From: an uncultured Tateyamaria sp.
GTDB taxonomy: Bacteria > Pseudomonadota > Alphaproteobacteria > Rhodobacterales > Rhodobacteraceae
Reading direction: 5' to 3'
NCBI GenBank assembly: GCA_905480645.1
Contig: CAJQRC010000002.1
Location: 1-64,000, forward strand
DNA length: 64,000 bases
The first letter of the stretch is position 1. Every line of letters begins with the position of its first letter. Both the position numbers and the translations under genes were made by a program. This document shows, piece after piece, positions 27,769 to 36,404 of the stretch. Below the pieces are notes generated by a model. The model did no database searches. It was not told the DNA's origin and saw only the letters and a program-made list of their open reading frames with translations.

Positions 27769-28472
27769 AGTAATTTTAGTCCTTGTAGAGGGCTGGTGCC
27801 GCCCCACGTCCCTGAGTCACCAAGAATGGCGAAGCGTGCGTATAGCTCTTCTTTAAACCACGCACCATCGCGTACTGCTCTTACAGCTTCCGCATGGGGG
27901 CCATTTGTGCGGGCGAATGAAGCCATTTTTTGAGCACTGGGCCAGATTGAGAAAGTGACCTGATGAAGCATCGGAATCTCACCAATTCCAATTTTGAATA
28001 TGACATTTGGATCCGCTGCAATCATTGCGGATATGTTAGGCACGCGACCCCAGAATTTTGGCAATATACTTGGTTTTAGAGTGGCGCGGGTAAGAGCTGC
28101 TAAAGGGCCTGATTTTTCCTCTAAAGCTGGATAAAATGGTTTAGAGCCGTTCCAATGACCTCGAACGGAAGTAGGTTTGAGGAAAATTGTCCAGTTTTCA
28201 ATAGCGCGGTCGCGGTATGACTGAAAAATAGATTTGTTTTCAAGGCGATCTTGAGCAATCTCGTCGTTTGGCCAGCTACATAAAATAGCATATACTGCGG
28301 TATTAGGTATCGGTTTAAATCCCTCACCAGAACCAGAGCCACAAAGTTTCCAGAAATTGAGATCTGGCACTTGCGCCATGGATCTACGCGCCACGCCCAT
28401 CATGGCAAGTGCCCATGCACGGTCTTGCCACCGTTCAAAGCGGAAGAGAGAAAGTGTCGTCGTTTGTTTCAT
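27765..28472 (-). CDS. crtA: Spheroidene monooxygenase
   Basis: Adds the 2-keto group that turns spheroidene into spheroidenone under oxic conditions, which suits an aerobic phototroph. The 235 residues contain the CrtA features LFRFERWQDRAWALAMMGVA at the start, LNFWKLCGSGSGEGF and VTFSIWPSAQKMASFA. It heads the leftward crtA-bchI-bchD-bchO operon and diverges from crtI across a 98-base region with a PpsR-type operator. Pigment and chelatase genes would thus share one control region with crtI. Confidence 0.94.
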   Translation of the reverse strand: MKQTTTLSLFRFERWQDRAWALAMMGVARRSMAQVPDLNFWKLCGSGSGEGFKPIPNTAVYAILCSWPNDEIAQDRLENKSIFQSYRDRAIENWTIFLKPTSVRGHWNGSKPFYPALEEKSGPLAALTRATLKPSILPKFWGRVPNISAMIAADPNVIFKIGIGEIPMLHQVTFSIWPSAQKMASFARTNGPHAEAVRAVRDGAWFKEELYARFAILGDSGTWGGTSPLQGLKLL

Positions 28473-28533
28473 ATCTTTGCACTGTTTTCGCGCTTTATAG
28501 CACTTAACTTTAACCTATCGGTCGAAAATAAAT

Positions 28534-28551
28534 TGTCAACTAAACTAGACA
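28534..28551. promoter_or_regulatory. PpsR/CrtJ operator between crtA and crtI
   Basis: TGT-CAACTAAACTAG-ACA matches TGT-N12-ACA, the operator of the aerobic photosynthesis repressor PpsR/CrtJ. It ends 20 bases before the crtI ATG and lies 62 bases from the crtA start, placed to cover the crtI promoter. A partial second element (ACACATCTAGTGT) overlaps its right end. Confidence 0.8.
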
Positions 28552-28570
28552 CATCTAGTGTAGTAAAAGA

Positions 28571-30100
28571 ATGACACGCATTGAACACATAGAATCAGCA
28601 GACAGCACGTCAGGAAACCGTGCTATTATTATTGGTGCAGGCTTGGGCGGCTTGGCTTCTGCAATGCGGCTTGGTGCTAGAGGTTATGATGTCACTGTTA
28701 TCGACAAATTGGATGTACCAGGCGGTCGTGGCTCTGCAATTTGGCAAGATGGTTTTCGCTTTGACCTAGGTCCGACCATCGTCACAGTACCGCAGCTTTA
28801 CAGAGAGCTTTGGGCGGCATGCGGTAGAGAATTTGATGAGGACGTGGAATTAAGGGCTCTTGACCCTTTCTATGAAATTCGCTGGCCAGATGGTACTAAA
28901 TTTGTTGCTCAACAAGATACTGATAAAATGCGAGCTGAGGTTGCCAAGATTGAACCTCGTGACGTCAAAGGATTCGAAAAGTTTCTTAAAGACAGCGAGC
29001 GTCGATATTGGTTTGGCTTTGAAGATTTAGGTCGCCGTTCCATGCATAAGTTGTGGGACCTTATTAAGGTTTTGCCAACCTTTGTGCGTTTGCGAGCGGA
29101 TCGATCTGTGTATGCGCATGCAAGCAGACGGTTCCGCAATGAAAAGCTTCGCATGGCATTTTCATTCCACCCGTTATTTATCGGTGGTGATCCCTGTCAT
29201 GTCACGTCCATGTATATTTTGGTTAATTACCTCGAAAAAGAATTTGGGGTCCATTACGCTATGGGAGGCTTGGTTGGTATGGCTGAGAAAATGGCAAAGG
29301 TTATCAAGGATCAGGGCGGCACTTTTCTTATGCAAACTGAGGTTGACGAGATAGTTGTCCGAAATGGAAAAGCACAAGGTGTACGTCTAGCATCTGGTCT
29401 TGAGTTGGGTGCTGACATTGTAGTGAGTAATGCTGATGCGGGCTACACCTATGATAATCTGATGCGTGCTGCGCCTAAAAAACGTTGGGTGTCTAAGCGA
29501 CTAAGGCGTACGCGTTACTCTATGAGCCTCTTTGTTTGGTATTTTGGAACAAAAGGTACGCGTAATGAATGGACAGATGTTGGTCATCACACCATTTTAA
29601 ATGCCCCCCGTTATACAGGCTTACTAAATGATATCTTTATTAAGGGCAAACTTGCGGATGATATGAGTTTGTATGTGCATCGTCCTTCCGTCACTGACCG
29701 CACAGTGGCCCCCGAAGGCGATGATGCATTTTATGTACTAAGTCCAGTACCGCATTTAGGCCACCAAAAGGTAGATTGGGCAGCTCAGGAGGAAGTGTAC
29801 AAAGCTAAAATGCTTAAAGTGCTCGAAGATCAGCTTTTGCCGGGTTTGGGATCCAAAATTGTGAGTGAATGTGTTTTCACACCACAAACTTTCCGAGACC
29901 GATATCTTTCACCTCATGGATCTGGTTTTTCAATTGAGCCCCGAATTTTCCAAAGTGCATGGTTCCGTCCGCACAATATTTCTGAAGAGGCTGAAGGTCT
30001 TTATCTTGTAGGAGCTGGCACCCATCCAGGTGCAGGCGTTCCAGGAGTGATATCAACGGCTGAGGTTCTCAGTCAGCTTGTTCCGGATGCAGTGACATGA
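28571..30100 (+). CDS. crtI: Phytoene desaturase
   Basis: FAD-dependent enzyme that desaturates phytoene (three steps to neurosporene in spheroidene producers). The 509 residues start close behind the PpsR operator. The dinucleotide-binding front is AIIIGAGLGGLASAMRLG, followed by VIDKLDVPGGRGSAIWQDGF and DLGPTIVTVP. The C-terminal carotenoid-desaturase signature is GAGTHPGAGVPGVISTAEVL. The stop overlaps the crtB start by four bases, giving a coupled crtI-crtB pair. Confidence 0.96.
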   Translation: MTRIEHIESADSTSGNRAIIIGAGLGGLASAMRLGARGYDVTVIDKLDVPGGRGSAIWQDGFRFDLGPTIVTVPQLYRELWAACGREFDEDVELRALDPFYEIRWPDGTKFVAQQDTDKMRAEVAKIEPRDVKGFEKFLKDSERRYWFGFEDLGRRSMHKLWDLIKVLPTFVRLRADRSVYAHASRRFRNEKLRMAFSFHPLFIGGDPCHVTSMYILVNYLEKEFGVHYAMGGLVGMAEKMAKVIKDQGGTFLMQTEVDEIVVRNGKAQGVRLASGLELGADIVVSNADAGYTYDNLMRAAPKKRWVSKRLRRTRYSMSLFVWYFGTKGTRNEWTDVGHHTILNAPRYTGLLNDIFIKGKLADDMSLYVHRPSVTDRTVAPEGDDAFYVLSPVPHLGHQKVDWAAQEEVYKAKMLKVLEDQLLPGLGSKIVSECVFTPQTFRDRYLSPHGSGFSIEPRIFQSAWFRPHNISEEAEGLYLVGAGTHPGAGVPGVISTAEVLSQLVPDAVT

Positions 30101-31116
30101 TTGACCCTCGTGATCTTGAAGCTTGTACAGAAGCAATACGCCATGGCTCATTGTCATTTCACGCGGCATCAAAATTATTACCTAAAAATGTCAGAGATCC
30201 AGTGTTGGCCCTCTATGCCTTTTGTCGCCTTGCTGATGATGAAGTCGACTTGAAGTCAGAGAAAATTGAGGCAGTCCTGCGTCTCCGGGATCGACTGGAA
30301 CTCGTCTATGATGGGCGACCTGAAAATGCTGCACCTGATCGGGCTTTTGCTGCAGTTGTTGAAGAGTTTGATATGCCACGCATCTTGCCTGATGCTTTGT
30401 TGGAAGGGTTGGCTTGGGATGCTGGTGGGCGAACCTATGAGACGCTGAGTGGTATTCGTGACTATTCAGCGCGTGTGGCGTCTGCAGTTGGTGCGATGAT
30501 GTGTGTTTTGATGGGGGTGAGAGATGCTGATGCACTGGCCCGCGCTTGTGATCTTGGCGTTGCAATGCAATTAACAAATATAGCGCGTGATGTAGGTGAA
30601 GACGCCTTAGAAGGGCGGCTTTATCTACCAACGGAATGGTTAGACGAAGTAGGAATCGATCAAGAACAGTTTTTTCGCAATCCTGAGGCGAACGATGCAG
30701 TCAGGCTTATGGTCAAGCGCTTGGTTATGGAGGCCAATCGGCTCTATTACCGGTCTGAAGCAGGTATAGCCTCCCTTCCCAAAAAATGCCGCCCTGGAAT
30801 TTATGGAGCAAGGCTCATTTATGCTGGAATTGCGGGTCGATTGACTTCAATGGGATATGATAGCGTAACTACGCGAGCGCGGACTACAAAGGTACAAAAA
30901 ATTGGCTGGCTTGCTCAATCTGTTGTTCAGAGCGGAATTAGCATGGTGATGCCTCAATCTGCAGTTTTGTTTGCGAAGCCTCTATCTGAAGTAGCATTTT
31001 TAGTTGATGCCGCTGCACTAAATTCTGTTCCAGATCGCAGTGATACTCTTTTTGAAGCGTTGGCGGCTTTAGAGTTACGACGGCAATCTGAGCGGTCTAG
31101 CTTGCTAAGAGGCTAG
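30097..31116 (+). CDS. crtB: Phytoene synthase
   Basis: Condenses two geranylgeranyl diphosphates into phytoene, the first carotenoid-specific step. The 339 residues carry both prenyl-binding aspartate motifs: LADDEVD in the segment YAFCRLADDEVD, and NIARDVGEDALEGRLYLP. It is translationally coupled to crtI and followed 19 bases later by tspO, the usual Rhodobacter order crtI-crtB-tspO. Confidence 0.96.
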   Translation: MIDPRDLEACTEAIRHGSLSFHAASKLLPKNVRDPVLALYAFCRLADDEVDLKSEKIEAVLRLRDRLELVYDGRPENAAPDRAFAAVVEEFDMPRILPDALLEGLAWDAGGRTYETLSGIRDYSARVASAVGAMMCVLMGVRDADALARACDLGVAMQLTNIARDVGEDALEGRLYLPTEWLDEVGIDQEQFFRNPEANDAVRLMVKRLVMEANRLYYRSEAGIASLPKKCRPGIYGARLIYAGIAGRLTSMGYDSVTTRARTTKVQKIGWLAQSVVQSGISMVMPQSAVLFAKPLSEVAFLVDAAALNSVPDRSDTLFEALAALELRRQSERSSLLRG

Positions 31117-31135
31117 ATAACTCTATTCTACTATA

Positions 31136-31618
31136 ATGTTTTGGTTTCTTTTCTCCGTTTTCTTTTTAGCTTGTCTAGGCGCTGGCGCATCAGGTGGCCT
31201 TTTCCCACCAGGAACTTGGTACCAGTCGCTTTCCAAACCTAACTGGACACCTCCCAACTGGGCATTTCCTGTTGTCTGGATTATTGCTTACACCTGTATT
31301 GCATTAGCTGGTGCGCGAGCAGCACTGGCACCTGAAAACAGCGTTGCTATGGCTTTTTGGGCTATGCAAATTGCTTTCAATGGACTTTGGACACCTGTAT
31401 TTTTTGGGCTTAAAAATATCCGTTTAGCCATGGGTGTGCTTGTAGTCTTGTGGTTTTCCGTGCTTGGTGCAATGTTGACGCTGTGGCAAGTAGACGCTGT
31501 CGCAGGAGTTCTTTTTTTACCATACTTGCTTTGGGTGAGTGTTGCTGGAGCCCTAAATGCGTCTGTTTGGCGGCTTAACCCTGAAGAGGCTTTTGCAAGA
31601 AATGAGCAATCAGACTAA
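31136..31618 (+). CDS. tspO: TspO/MBR tryptophan-rich sensory protein
   Basis: Five-helix membrane protein of 160 residues related to the mitochondrial benzodiazepine receptor. It binds porphyrins and, in Rhodobacter, dampens photosynthesis gene expression in oxygen. The conserved loop SKPNWTPPNWAFPVVW and AFNGLWTPVFFGL are present, as are many membrane tryptophans. It is the last gene of the crtI-crtB-tspO unit and converges on crtC. Confidence 0.95.
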   Translation: MFWFLFSVFFLACLGAGASGGLFPPGTWYQSLSKPNWTPPNWAFPVVWIIAYTCIALAGARAALAPENSVAMAFWAMQIAFNGLWTPVFFGLKNIRLAMGVLVVLWFSVLGAMLTLWQVDAVAGVLFLPYLLWVSVAGALNASVWRLNPEEAFARNEQSD

Positions 31619-31717
31619 CCTTAAATTCTTGTAAGTTAAGCTCATTAAATAGAATATTTTGCATGAATGAAATTTATTATTGCGCAAAAATAATCATAGA
31701 GAGCCTCTGAAACGATT

Positions 31718-31743
31718 TTAAAAGATAAAGTTAAAAGATAAAG
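31718..31743. repeat. 13-bp perfect tandem duplication
   Basis: TTAAAAGATAAAG occurs twice head to tail between the convergent tspO and crtC genes, ending seven bases before the crtC stop. It is probably a simple slippage duplication in AT-rich DNA. Confidence 0.6.
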
Positions 31744-31749
31744 TATAGA

Positions 31750-32967
31750 TTATTTAAATTTCCATTTAGCACGTCGAGGAACCCGGAAAGCGAGTATTGG
31801 CTTTAAAATGCGTGAACGAAAGCGGGTTAGATCAAGTGCCTCATGTATGCCGACAACGGTTTCTCCATTCAACGTCGTTTTCACTGCAGAACGAGAATAG
31901 AACGGTGCGTCCAGCATATTTTGTACTTGTTGGGCACTGGTTCCCTGATCACTACGGGTTTCACGTCTTACAGCCCAAAGTGAACGTTTCATTGATGTCT
32001 TGGGTGGAAGGGCAATAACTTCAGCGTTTCCATTGATGTCAAAATTAAAGCCAGAAGCCAGTTCTGTACCATCAAGTCGTGTAGCATCGTAGAAGCAAGT
32101 TGCGCCTTGTGTTGTTGGATAACGACCCCACGTCCAATAGGAAAAATCTTCTTCCAGCGCTCGTGTTCCAAAATTTGCATCAAAATAACCGTCACCAGAC
32201 CATTGCCAGCCTGGACGATCAATGTTTACGCTTATGTGCGATATTGGAGCAAAAGGTCGCCAGATATGTGCACCGTCTTTTGTTAGGGGGAGCTCTACAT
32301 TCGTAATCGCCGACGGTGTTACTCTGATTTGGCCTTTAATTCGATTAATAAGAGGTGGAGAAGACACCTCGTTAATATCGATTATCAATTGCTTGTTTTC
32401 CCAACGCATAGAAGATGGTCCAACTTCGAATTTAGTTTCACTCTGTTTAAGAGCAGATTTACCACGATCTGTCATTGTGAATCTGCCACCCTGTCCGTAT
32501 GTCGCAACATTGATACAAACGTGGTTTTGCGGGTTTTTTCGACCTGACCACCGGTACCAAGGTGAAAAGACTGATCCAATAAATCCAATGACAGAAACTG
32601 CCTTTGTTCCACAATTGCTTAAACCGTCGACATACCACCATGCATAGCCGTTTGGTCCGACAGAGATGTCGAAGTTTGGTCGCTGACGATCGCCGCGGCC
32701 GCGTGCTGTGCGGAGAGTGTCGCCATTGGGAGACCTGCTCCGGGATGGGTTCCCCCACCCGCTAGGTAAAGATTCGCAATTTTTGTGCGGGCTGTCGGCC
32801 TTTTTAGGGCTGCGGTTAGTCCGTGTGGGCTCTGTCCGTACAGGGCGCCCTGACTGGCTGGGAACATCTGTCCGAAAGCTTGTGCTGTCGTCACTGATGT
32901 CTTGGTCGGAGCCGGGTTGAAATGAATTCCGTATTCCGCCATCTGCTGCGTGATCTGATGAAGCCAT
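31750..32967 (-). CDS. crtC: Hydroxyneurosporene synthase (carotenoid 1,2-hydratase), start unresolved
   Basis: Adds water across the terminal double bond of neurosporene in spheroidene synthesis. Family similarity begins at about base 32676 (NFDISVGPNGYAWWYVDGL) and continues through FIGSVFSPWYRW and DRPGWQWSGDGYFDANFG to the end, roughly 310 residues. No ATG, GTG or TTG exists in this frame between the ATG at 32967 and the conserved region. Either translation starts at 32967, adding about 98 low-complexity residues read from the crtD sequence in another frame, or it uses a non-standard start inside crtD. The coordinates give the maximal frame; the true protein is probably shorter. It follows crtD in one operon. 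Confidence 0.85.
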   Translation of the reverse strand: MASSDHAADGGIRNSFQPGSDQDISDDSTSFRTDVPSQSGRPVRTEPTRTNRSPKKADSPHKNCESLPSGWGNPSRSRSPNGDTLRTARGRGDRQRPNFDISVGPNGYAWWYVDGLSNCGTKAVSVIGFIGSVFSPWYRWSGRKNPQNHVCINVATYGQGGRFTMTDRGKSALKQSETKFEVGPSSMRWENKQLIIDINEVSSPPLINRIKGQIRVTPSAITNVELPLTKDGAHIWRPFAPISHISVNIDRPGWQWSGDGYFDANFGTRALEEDFSYWTWGRYPTTQGATCFYDATRLDGTELASGFNFDINGNAEVIALPPKTSMKRSLWAVRRETRSDQGTSAQQVQNMLDAPFYSRSAVKTTLNGETVVGIHEALDLTRFRSRILKPILAFRVPRRAKWKFK

Positions 32968-34160
32968 GGGCCTATGTCCTCGGGGTCTGTTATTTGATTT
33001 GTTGCAGGCGCATTGGTTATGATTTCAAATCTTTCAAGATCTGGAGAAGGGACCTGTTGTCCCCGATCCAATGCACAAATGTAAAAGCTTGGATTTTTTG
33101 GAATCTGTCCTGCCATAAGATCGTGGAATTCACTTTTGGCATTGTGGCTAAAGAATACGTTGTGATGGGCAAGCCTTGGGCCATTAAAGTTAGCCGCAAA
33201 ACTCAGTACTCGGGCTGAAAAGCTGCGTTGCGCACTGACTGTTTGCCGAGCTACACCTTTGGTTTCTGGACCTAATGCACCCGTAGCGAGTGCTCGTGGA
33301 TCACCAGAATGTACAAGTGCATCACAACTGAGCCGCCTACCATTGCTCAAGTGCACGGCGACAGCTCGATTGCCGTTGGTTTCTATCCGCTCAACATGGG
33401 AGTTAGTGTGAATTTCAGTACCGTTGGCATTCAAGATGTGCTGCAGTGCTTTCGTAAGTTTGTGCATACCACCTTTTACGACCCATACGCCAGATGCCTC
33501 CGCCTGCCATATCAACGATAGAAGCGCGGGTACGTGTATTGGACTGCCACCAACATAAGTTGCGTACCGCCCAAAGAGTTGCTGTAAACGTTTGTCATCA
33601 AACGAAGATTTAAGCAAGGATGCTAGCGTCGATAGAGGGGCCATCGCTGCAATGAGGTGTGGTCTTTTAAAAACATGAGTGGTTAATGTGCTTAGCTTTG
33701 GTGTTGGTGCTTGCATCATTGGAGTGTCAAAAGCTTCAAACAGTGATCTGGTACGTGCACAGAATTTTGTAAACTGTCGCGCACTCTTGGCTCCTGAAAA
33801 TTCTGCAATTGCTGTTGTGCTGAGAGCTTCATCAGCAAACAGATCTAATGAACTGCCGTCTGGCCAAAAGTGTCGTGCTAAAGTATCTTGGCGTATTAAC
33901 GTTACATGATCATCGAGATTTTCTCCCGCACAGTTAAAAAGATCATCAAACACCTGCCGCATTGTTAAAACAGTAGGCCCCGCGTCGATTAGACCAGCTT
34001 CTGATGGAATCGTTCGTATCTTACCACCAACTTCTGCGTGTCGTTCTAATAACGTAACTTGCAGTCCGGCCGCGCGAAGTCGTACAGCACAGGCAAGCCC
34101 TGCTATTCCTGCGCCTATTATTATGGCACGTTTGGGAGTAGAGGTGTTATTCGGTGTCAT
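32619..34160 (-). CDS. crtD: Hydroxyneurosporene/methoxyneurosporene desaturase
   Basis: FAD enzyme that introduces the C3,4 double bond in the spheroidene pathway. It has 513 residues with the nucleotide-binding front AIIIGAGIAGLACAVRLRA, then LLERHAEVGGKIRTIPS and DAGPTVLTMRQVFDDLF. The C-terminal signature is AGGGTHPGAGLPMATLSAQHAAAA. It is distinguished from crtI by context (crtD-crtC operon) and sequence. The 3' end overlaps the reading frame of crtC by at least 50 bases. The promoter faces crtE across a 120-base region holding two PpsR operators. Confidence 0.94.
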   Translation of the reverse strand: MTPNNTSTPKRAIIIGAGIAGLACAVRLRAAGLQVTLLERHAEVGGKIRTIPSEAGLIDAGPTVLTMRQVFDDLFNCAGENLDDHVTLIRQDTLARHFWPDGSSLDLFADEALSTTAIAEFSGAKSARQFTKFCARTRSLFEAFDTPMMQAPTPKLSTLTTHVFKRPHLIAAMAPLSTLASLLKSSFDDKRLQQLFGRYATYVGGSPIHVPALLSLIWQAEASGVWVVKGGMHKLTKALQHILNANGTEIHTNSHVERIETNGNRAVAVHLSNGRRLSCDALVHSGDPRALATGALGPETKGVARQTVSAQRSFSARVLSFAANFNGPRLAHHNVFFSHNAKSEFHDLMAGQIPKNPSFYICALDRGQQVPSPDLERFEIITNAPATNQITDPEDIGPWLHQITQQMAEYGIHFNPAPTKTSVTTAQAFGQMFPASQGALYGQSPHGLTAALKRPTARTKIANLYLAGGGTHPGAGLPMATLSAQHAAAAIVSDQTSTSLSDQTAMHGGMSTV

Positions 34161-34214
34161 GCAAATCTTTCAATAAGCGTTAGTATTTGTGATCGTTGAC
34201 TTGAGCCGCCAATG

Positions 34215-34232
34215 TGTCCAGTATGGTTTACA
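34215..34232. promoter_or_regulatory. PpsR/CrtJ operator 1, crtD/crtE region
   Basis: TGT-CCAGTATGGTTT-ACA fits TGT-N12-ACA. It lies 55 bases upstream of the crtD start. The next operator begins exactly 24 bases further, a spacing suited to cooperative binding of two dimers. Confidence 0.8.
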
Positions 34233-34238
34233 CTTAAG

Positions 34239-34256
34239 TGTCATGCAAGTATTACA
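34239..34256. promoter_or_regulatory. PpsR/CrtJ operator 2, crtD/crtE region
   Basis: TGT-CATGCAAGTATT-ACA fits TGT-N12-ACA and ends 25 bases before the crtE ATG. It overlaps the likely crtE promoter. Together with operator 1 it could repress both divergent operons at once. Confidence 0.82.
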
Positions 34257-34280
34257 CTTCAACCTGCCTAGGAGGCTTTA

Positions 34281-35159
34281 ATGGGTCTGAATACACGGAT
34301 CGAAGCAGCAATTTCAAAAGCCGTTGCGGTAGGGAGGGGCGATGTAGTGACGCCGCCAAAATTGGCCAGTGCTCTTGAGTATGCTACGGCGCCTGGTGGC
34401 GCACGAATCCGTCCAACAATACTAATGTCAGTGGCAATTGCATGTGGTGACAATAAACCTGAAATTTCTGATGCTGCCGCTGCTGCGCTTGAATTAATTC
34501 ATTGCGCTAGTCTTGTTCATGACGACTTGCCTTGCTTTGATAATGCGGATGTCCGTCGTGGTAAGCCTTCAGTACATCGTGCTTACTCAAAGCCACTAGC
34601 GATTTTAACTGGAGATAGTTTAATTGTCTTGGCTTTTGAGGTTCTTGCTCGGCAGTCATCTTTAGCACCTGACAGGGTAGCGCAGTTAATATTGACACTG
34701 GCTCAACGGACAGGGATGCCGGGCGGTATTTGTGCTGGACAGGGGTGGGAAAGCGAAGATGAGATTGATTTAAGTGCGTATCATCAGGCTAAAACAGGTG
34801 CACTTTTTATTGCAGCGACCCAAATGGGAGCGCTAGCTGCTGGTCAAGAGGCCGAACCTTGGTTAGAGCTTGGTGCGCGCATTGGAGAGGCTTTTCAGGT
34901 CGCTGATGATTTGAGAGATGCACTGTATGATGTTGAAACTCTTGGTAAGCCGACTGGTCAAGATGATTTGCATGGCCGACCTAATGCGGTGACGGAGCTG
35001 GGTGTGCAAGGTGCGATAAGCCGTTTGAAGGATATTCTTGGAGGAGCTATTGCCTCGATCCCGTCTTGTGCTGGTGAGGCACAGTTGGCGGAAATGGTTC
35101 GAATGTATGCAGAGCGGTTGACCCCAGTTGTTGCCCCTACTGGTGTTCCTGGCGAGTGA
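34281..35159 (+). CDS. crtE: Geranylgeranyl diphosphate synthase
   Basis: Makes C20 geranylgeranyl diphosphate for carotenoids and for the bacteriochlorophyll tail. The 292 residues carry the first aspartate-rich motif in [17 protein letters not shown] and the second in [11 protein letters not shown]. The [12 protein letters not shown] opening is also typical. The ribosome site is a perfect AGGAGG at 34270-34275. It is first gene of the long crtE-crtF-bchCXYZ-puf superoperon and overlaps crtF by four bases (GTGA). Confidence 0.95.
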   Translation: MGLNTRIEAAISKAVAVGRGDVVTPPKLASALEYATAPGGARIRPTILMSVAIACGDNKPEISDAAAAALELIHCASLVHDDLPCFDNADVRRGKPSVHRAYSKPLAILTGDSLIVLAFEVLARQSSLAPDRVAQLILTLAQRTGMPGGICAGQGWESEDEIDLSAYHQAKTGALFIAATQMGALAAGQEAEPWLELGARIGEAFQVADDLRDALYDVETLGKPTGQDDLHGRPNAVTELGVQGAISRLKDILGGAIASIPSCAGEAQLAEMVRMYAERLTPVVAPTGVPGE

Positions 35160-36274
35160 TTTCTGATGATAATGACCTGCCTTTTTGGCGTGGTGGCTGG
35201 TTAAACCGCCTGGTAGCTAGGCCTGACTTTCAAAGTTGGGCTAGTTGGTTTCCTATTATTCGAAGGCAGGCGCGGTCAGATGGGGCTGCGCTTTTTGATA
35301 TTGTTCAAGGGTTTGTTCAAAGCCAAGTGTTGATGGCCTTAGTGGAGTTAAAAGTTTTTCAAAGGCTTAAGGCAGGCCCATTATCGGCTAAAGATCTTGG
35401 ACATACATTAGACATATCTACTGATCGAATGCACGTTATTTTGCAAGCCGGTGCGGCTCTTGGGTTGCTAAAACGTAAGAAAAATAATCGATTTGTATTA
35501 GCACGTAAAGGAGCAGCTCTGATGGGTGTGCCAGGTTTAGAAGCCATGATCCGTCACCATCGTGCTTTTTACGACGACTTGCGCGATCCTGTAAATTTAT
35601 TACGGGGTCCAACTGAGACCGAACTGTCAAAATTCTGGCCATATGTTTTTGGTTCAGATGTGCCAGCTCCTGAGGCGTTGATCTATTCTGATTTAATGGC
35701 ACAGTCACAGCGGCTTGTTGCTGAAGATACGCTTCGGGCTGTATCCTTTAAAGATGCATTTCATATCTTGGACGTTGGGGGTGGAACGGGAGCTTTTCTG
35801 GAGGCAGTTGGCGTGGCGGCGCCAAAAATACATATGACGTTATTTGATTTACCGCCAGTAGTTTCAGATGCAGAAGACCGGTTTGCTCGTGTTGGAATGA
35901 CGAATCGTGTTAACATCGTACCGGGATCTTTTTTTAATGATGCCTTCCCTGAGGGCCCTGATACCATCTCTTTAGTGCGTGTTTTATATGATCACGCGGA
36001 TGACACCGTAAATGCTCTATTGGCGAAAGTATATGCAGCGCTGCCTGTTGGTGGTCGTTTAATTATTTCAGAACCAATGGGTGGCGGCACGCGGCCTGAG
36101 CGAGCTGGCGATGTCTATTTTGCCCTCTATACTATGGCTATGCAGACTGGGCGCACTCGATCTTCTGAAGAAATTTCCAATTTTTTATCTGATGCAGGAT
36201 TCGAAGAAATTGCAGTTGTTAAGTCAGCACGACCTTACATTACGCAGGTAATTATAGCCACGCGTACAAATTGA
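35156..36274 (+). CDS. crtF: Demethylspheroidene (hydroxyneurosporene) O-methyltransferase
   Basis: S-adenosylmethionine-dependent methyltransferase that adds the methoxy group of spheroidene. The 372 residues comprise an N-terminal winged-helix dimerisation domain ([22 protein letters not shown] at about residues 80-101) and a class I methyltransferase core. The SAM loop is [15 protein letters not shown], followed by FDLPPVV, and [15 protein letters not shown] start overlaps the crtE stop. Two PpsR operators for bchC follow its stop. Confidence 0.94.
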   Translation: MISDDNDLPFWRGGWLNRLVARPDFQSWASWFPIIRRQARSDGAALFDIVQGFVQSQVLMALVELKVFQRLKAGPLSAKDLGHTLDISTDRMHVILQAGAALGLLKRKKNNRFVLARKGAALMGVPGLEAMIRHHRAFYDDLRDPVNLLRGPTETELSKFWPYVFGSDVPAPEALIYSDLMAQSQRLVAEDTLRAVSFKDAFHILDVGGGTGAFLEAVGVAAPKIHMTLFDLPPVVSDAEDRFARVGMTNRVNIVPGSFFNDAFPEGPDTISLVRVLYDHADDTVNALLAKVYAALPVGGRLIISEPMGGGTRPERAGDVYFALYTMAMQTGRTRSSEEISNFLSDAGFEEIAVVKSARPYITQVIIATRTN

Positions 36275-36287
36275 ATTTACACCAATG

Positions 36288-36305
36288 TGTCAATTTTAAT
36301 TGACA
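36288..36305. promoter_or_regulatory. PpsR/CrtJ operator 1 upstream of bchC
   Basis: TGT-CAATTTTAATTG-ACA is a perfect palindrome fitting TGT-N12-ACA, 13 bases after the crtF stop. Flanking bases extend it to a TGTGTCAATTTTAATTGACACA-like dyad (one mismatch in 22). Confidence 0.85.
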
Positions 36306-36313
36306 CATTGAAA

Positions 36314-36331
36314 TGTCTAACTAATATGACA
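36314..36331. promoter_or_regulatory. PpsR/CrtJ operator 2 upstream of bchC
   Basis: TGT-CTAACTAATATG-ACA fits TGT-N12-ACA and starts 26 bases after operator 1, leaving 8 bases between the two sites. This is the spacing described for tandem CrtJ sites at the Rhodobacter capsulatus bchC promoter, from memory. The pair should control the bchC-to-puf message. Confidence 0.85.
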
Positions 36332-36404
36332 CATAGTGATTAGTGTTTGGTGGTGTGTCTTCTTCTTGGGGTCGAGCGCCATAACCAGAGTTTGGGAGAT
36401 CATA

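Noticed and set aside
32670-32967. N-terminal 98 codons of the crtC frame as a real protein domain
   Set aside because: Composition is low-complexity and charged, and it mirrors crtD in another frame; no family similarity. Kept only as the maximal frame because no other start is available.
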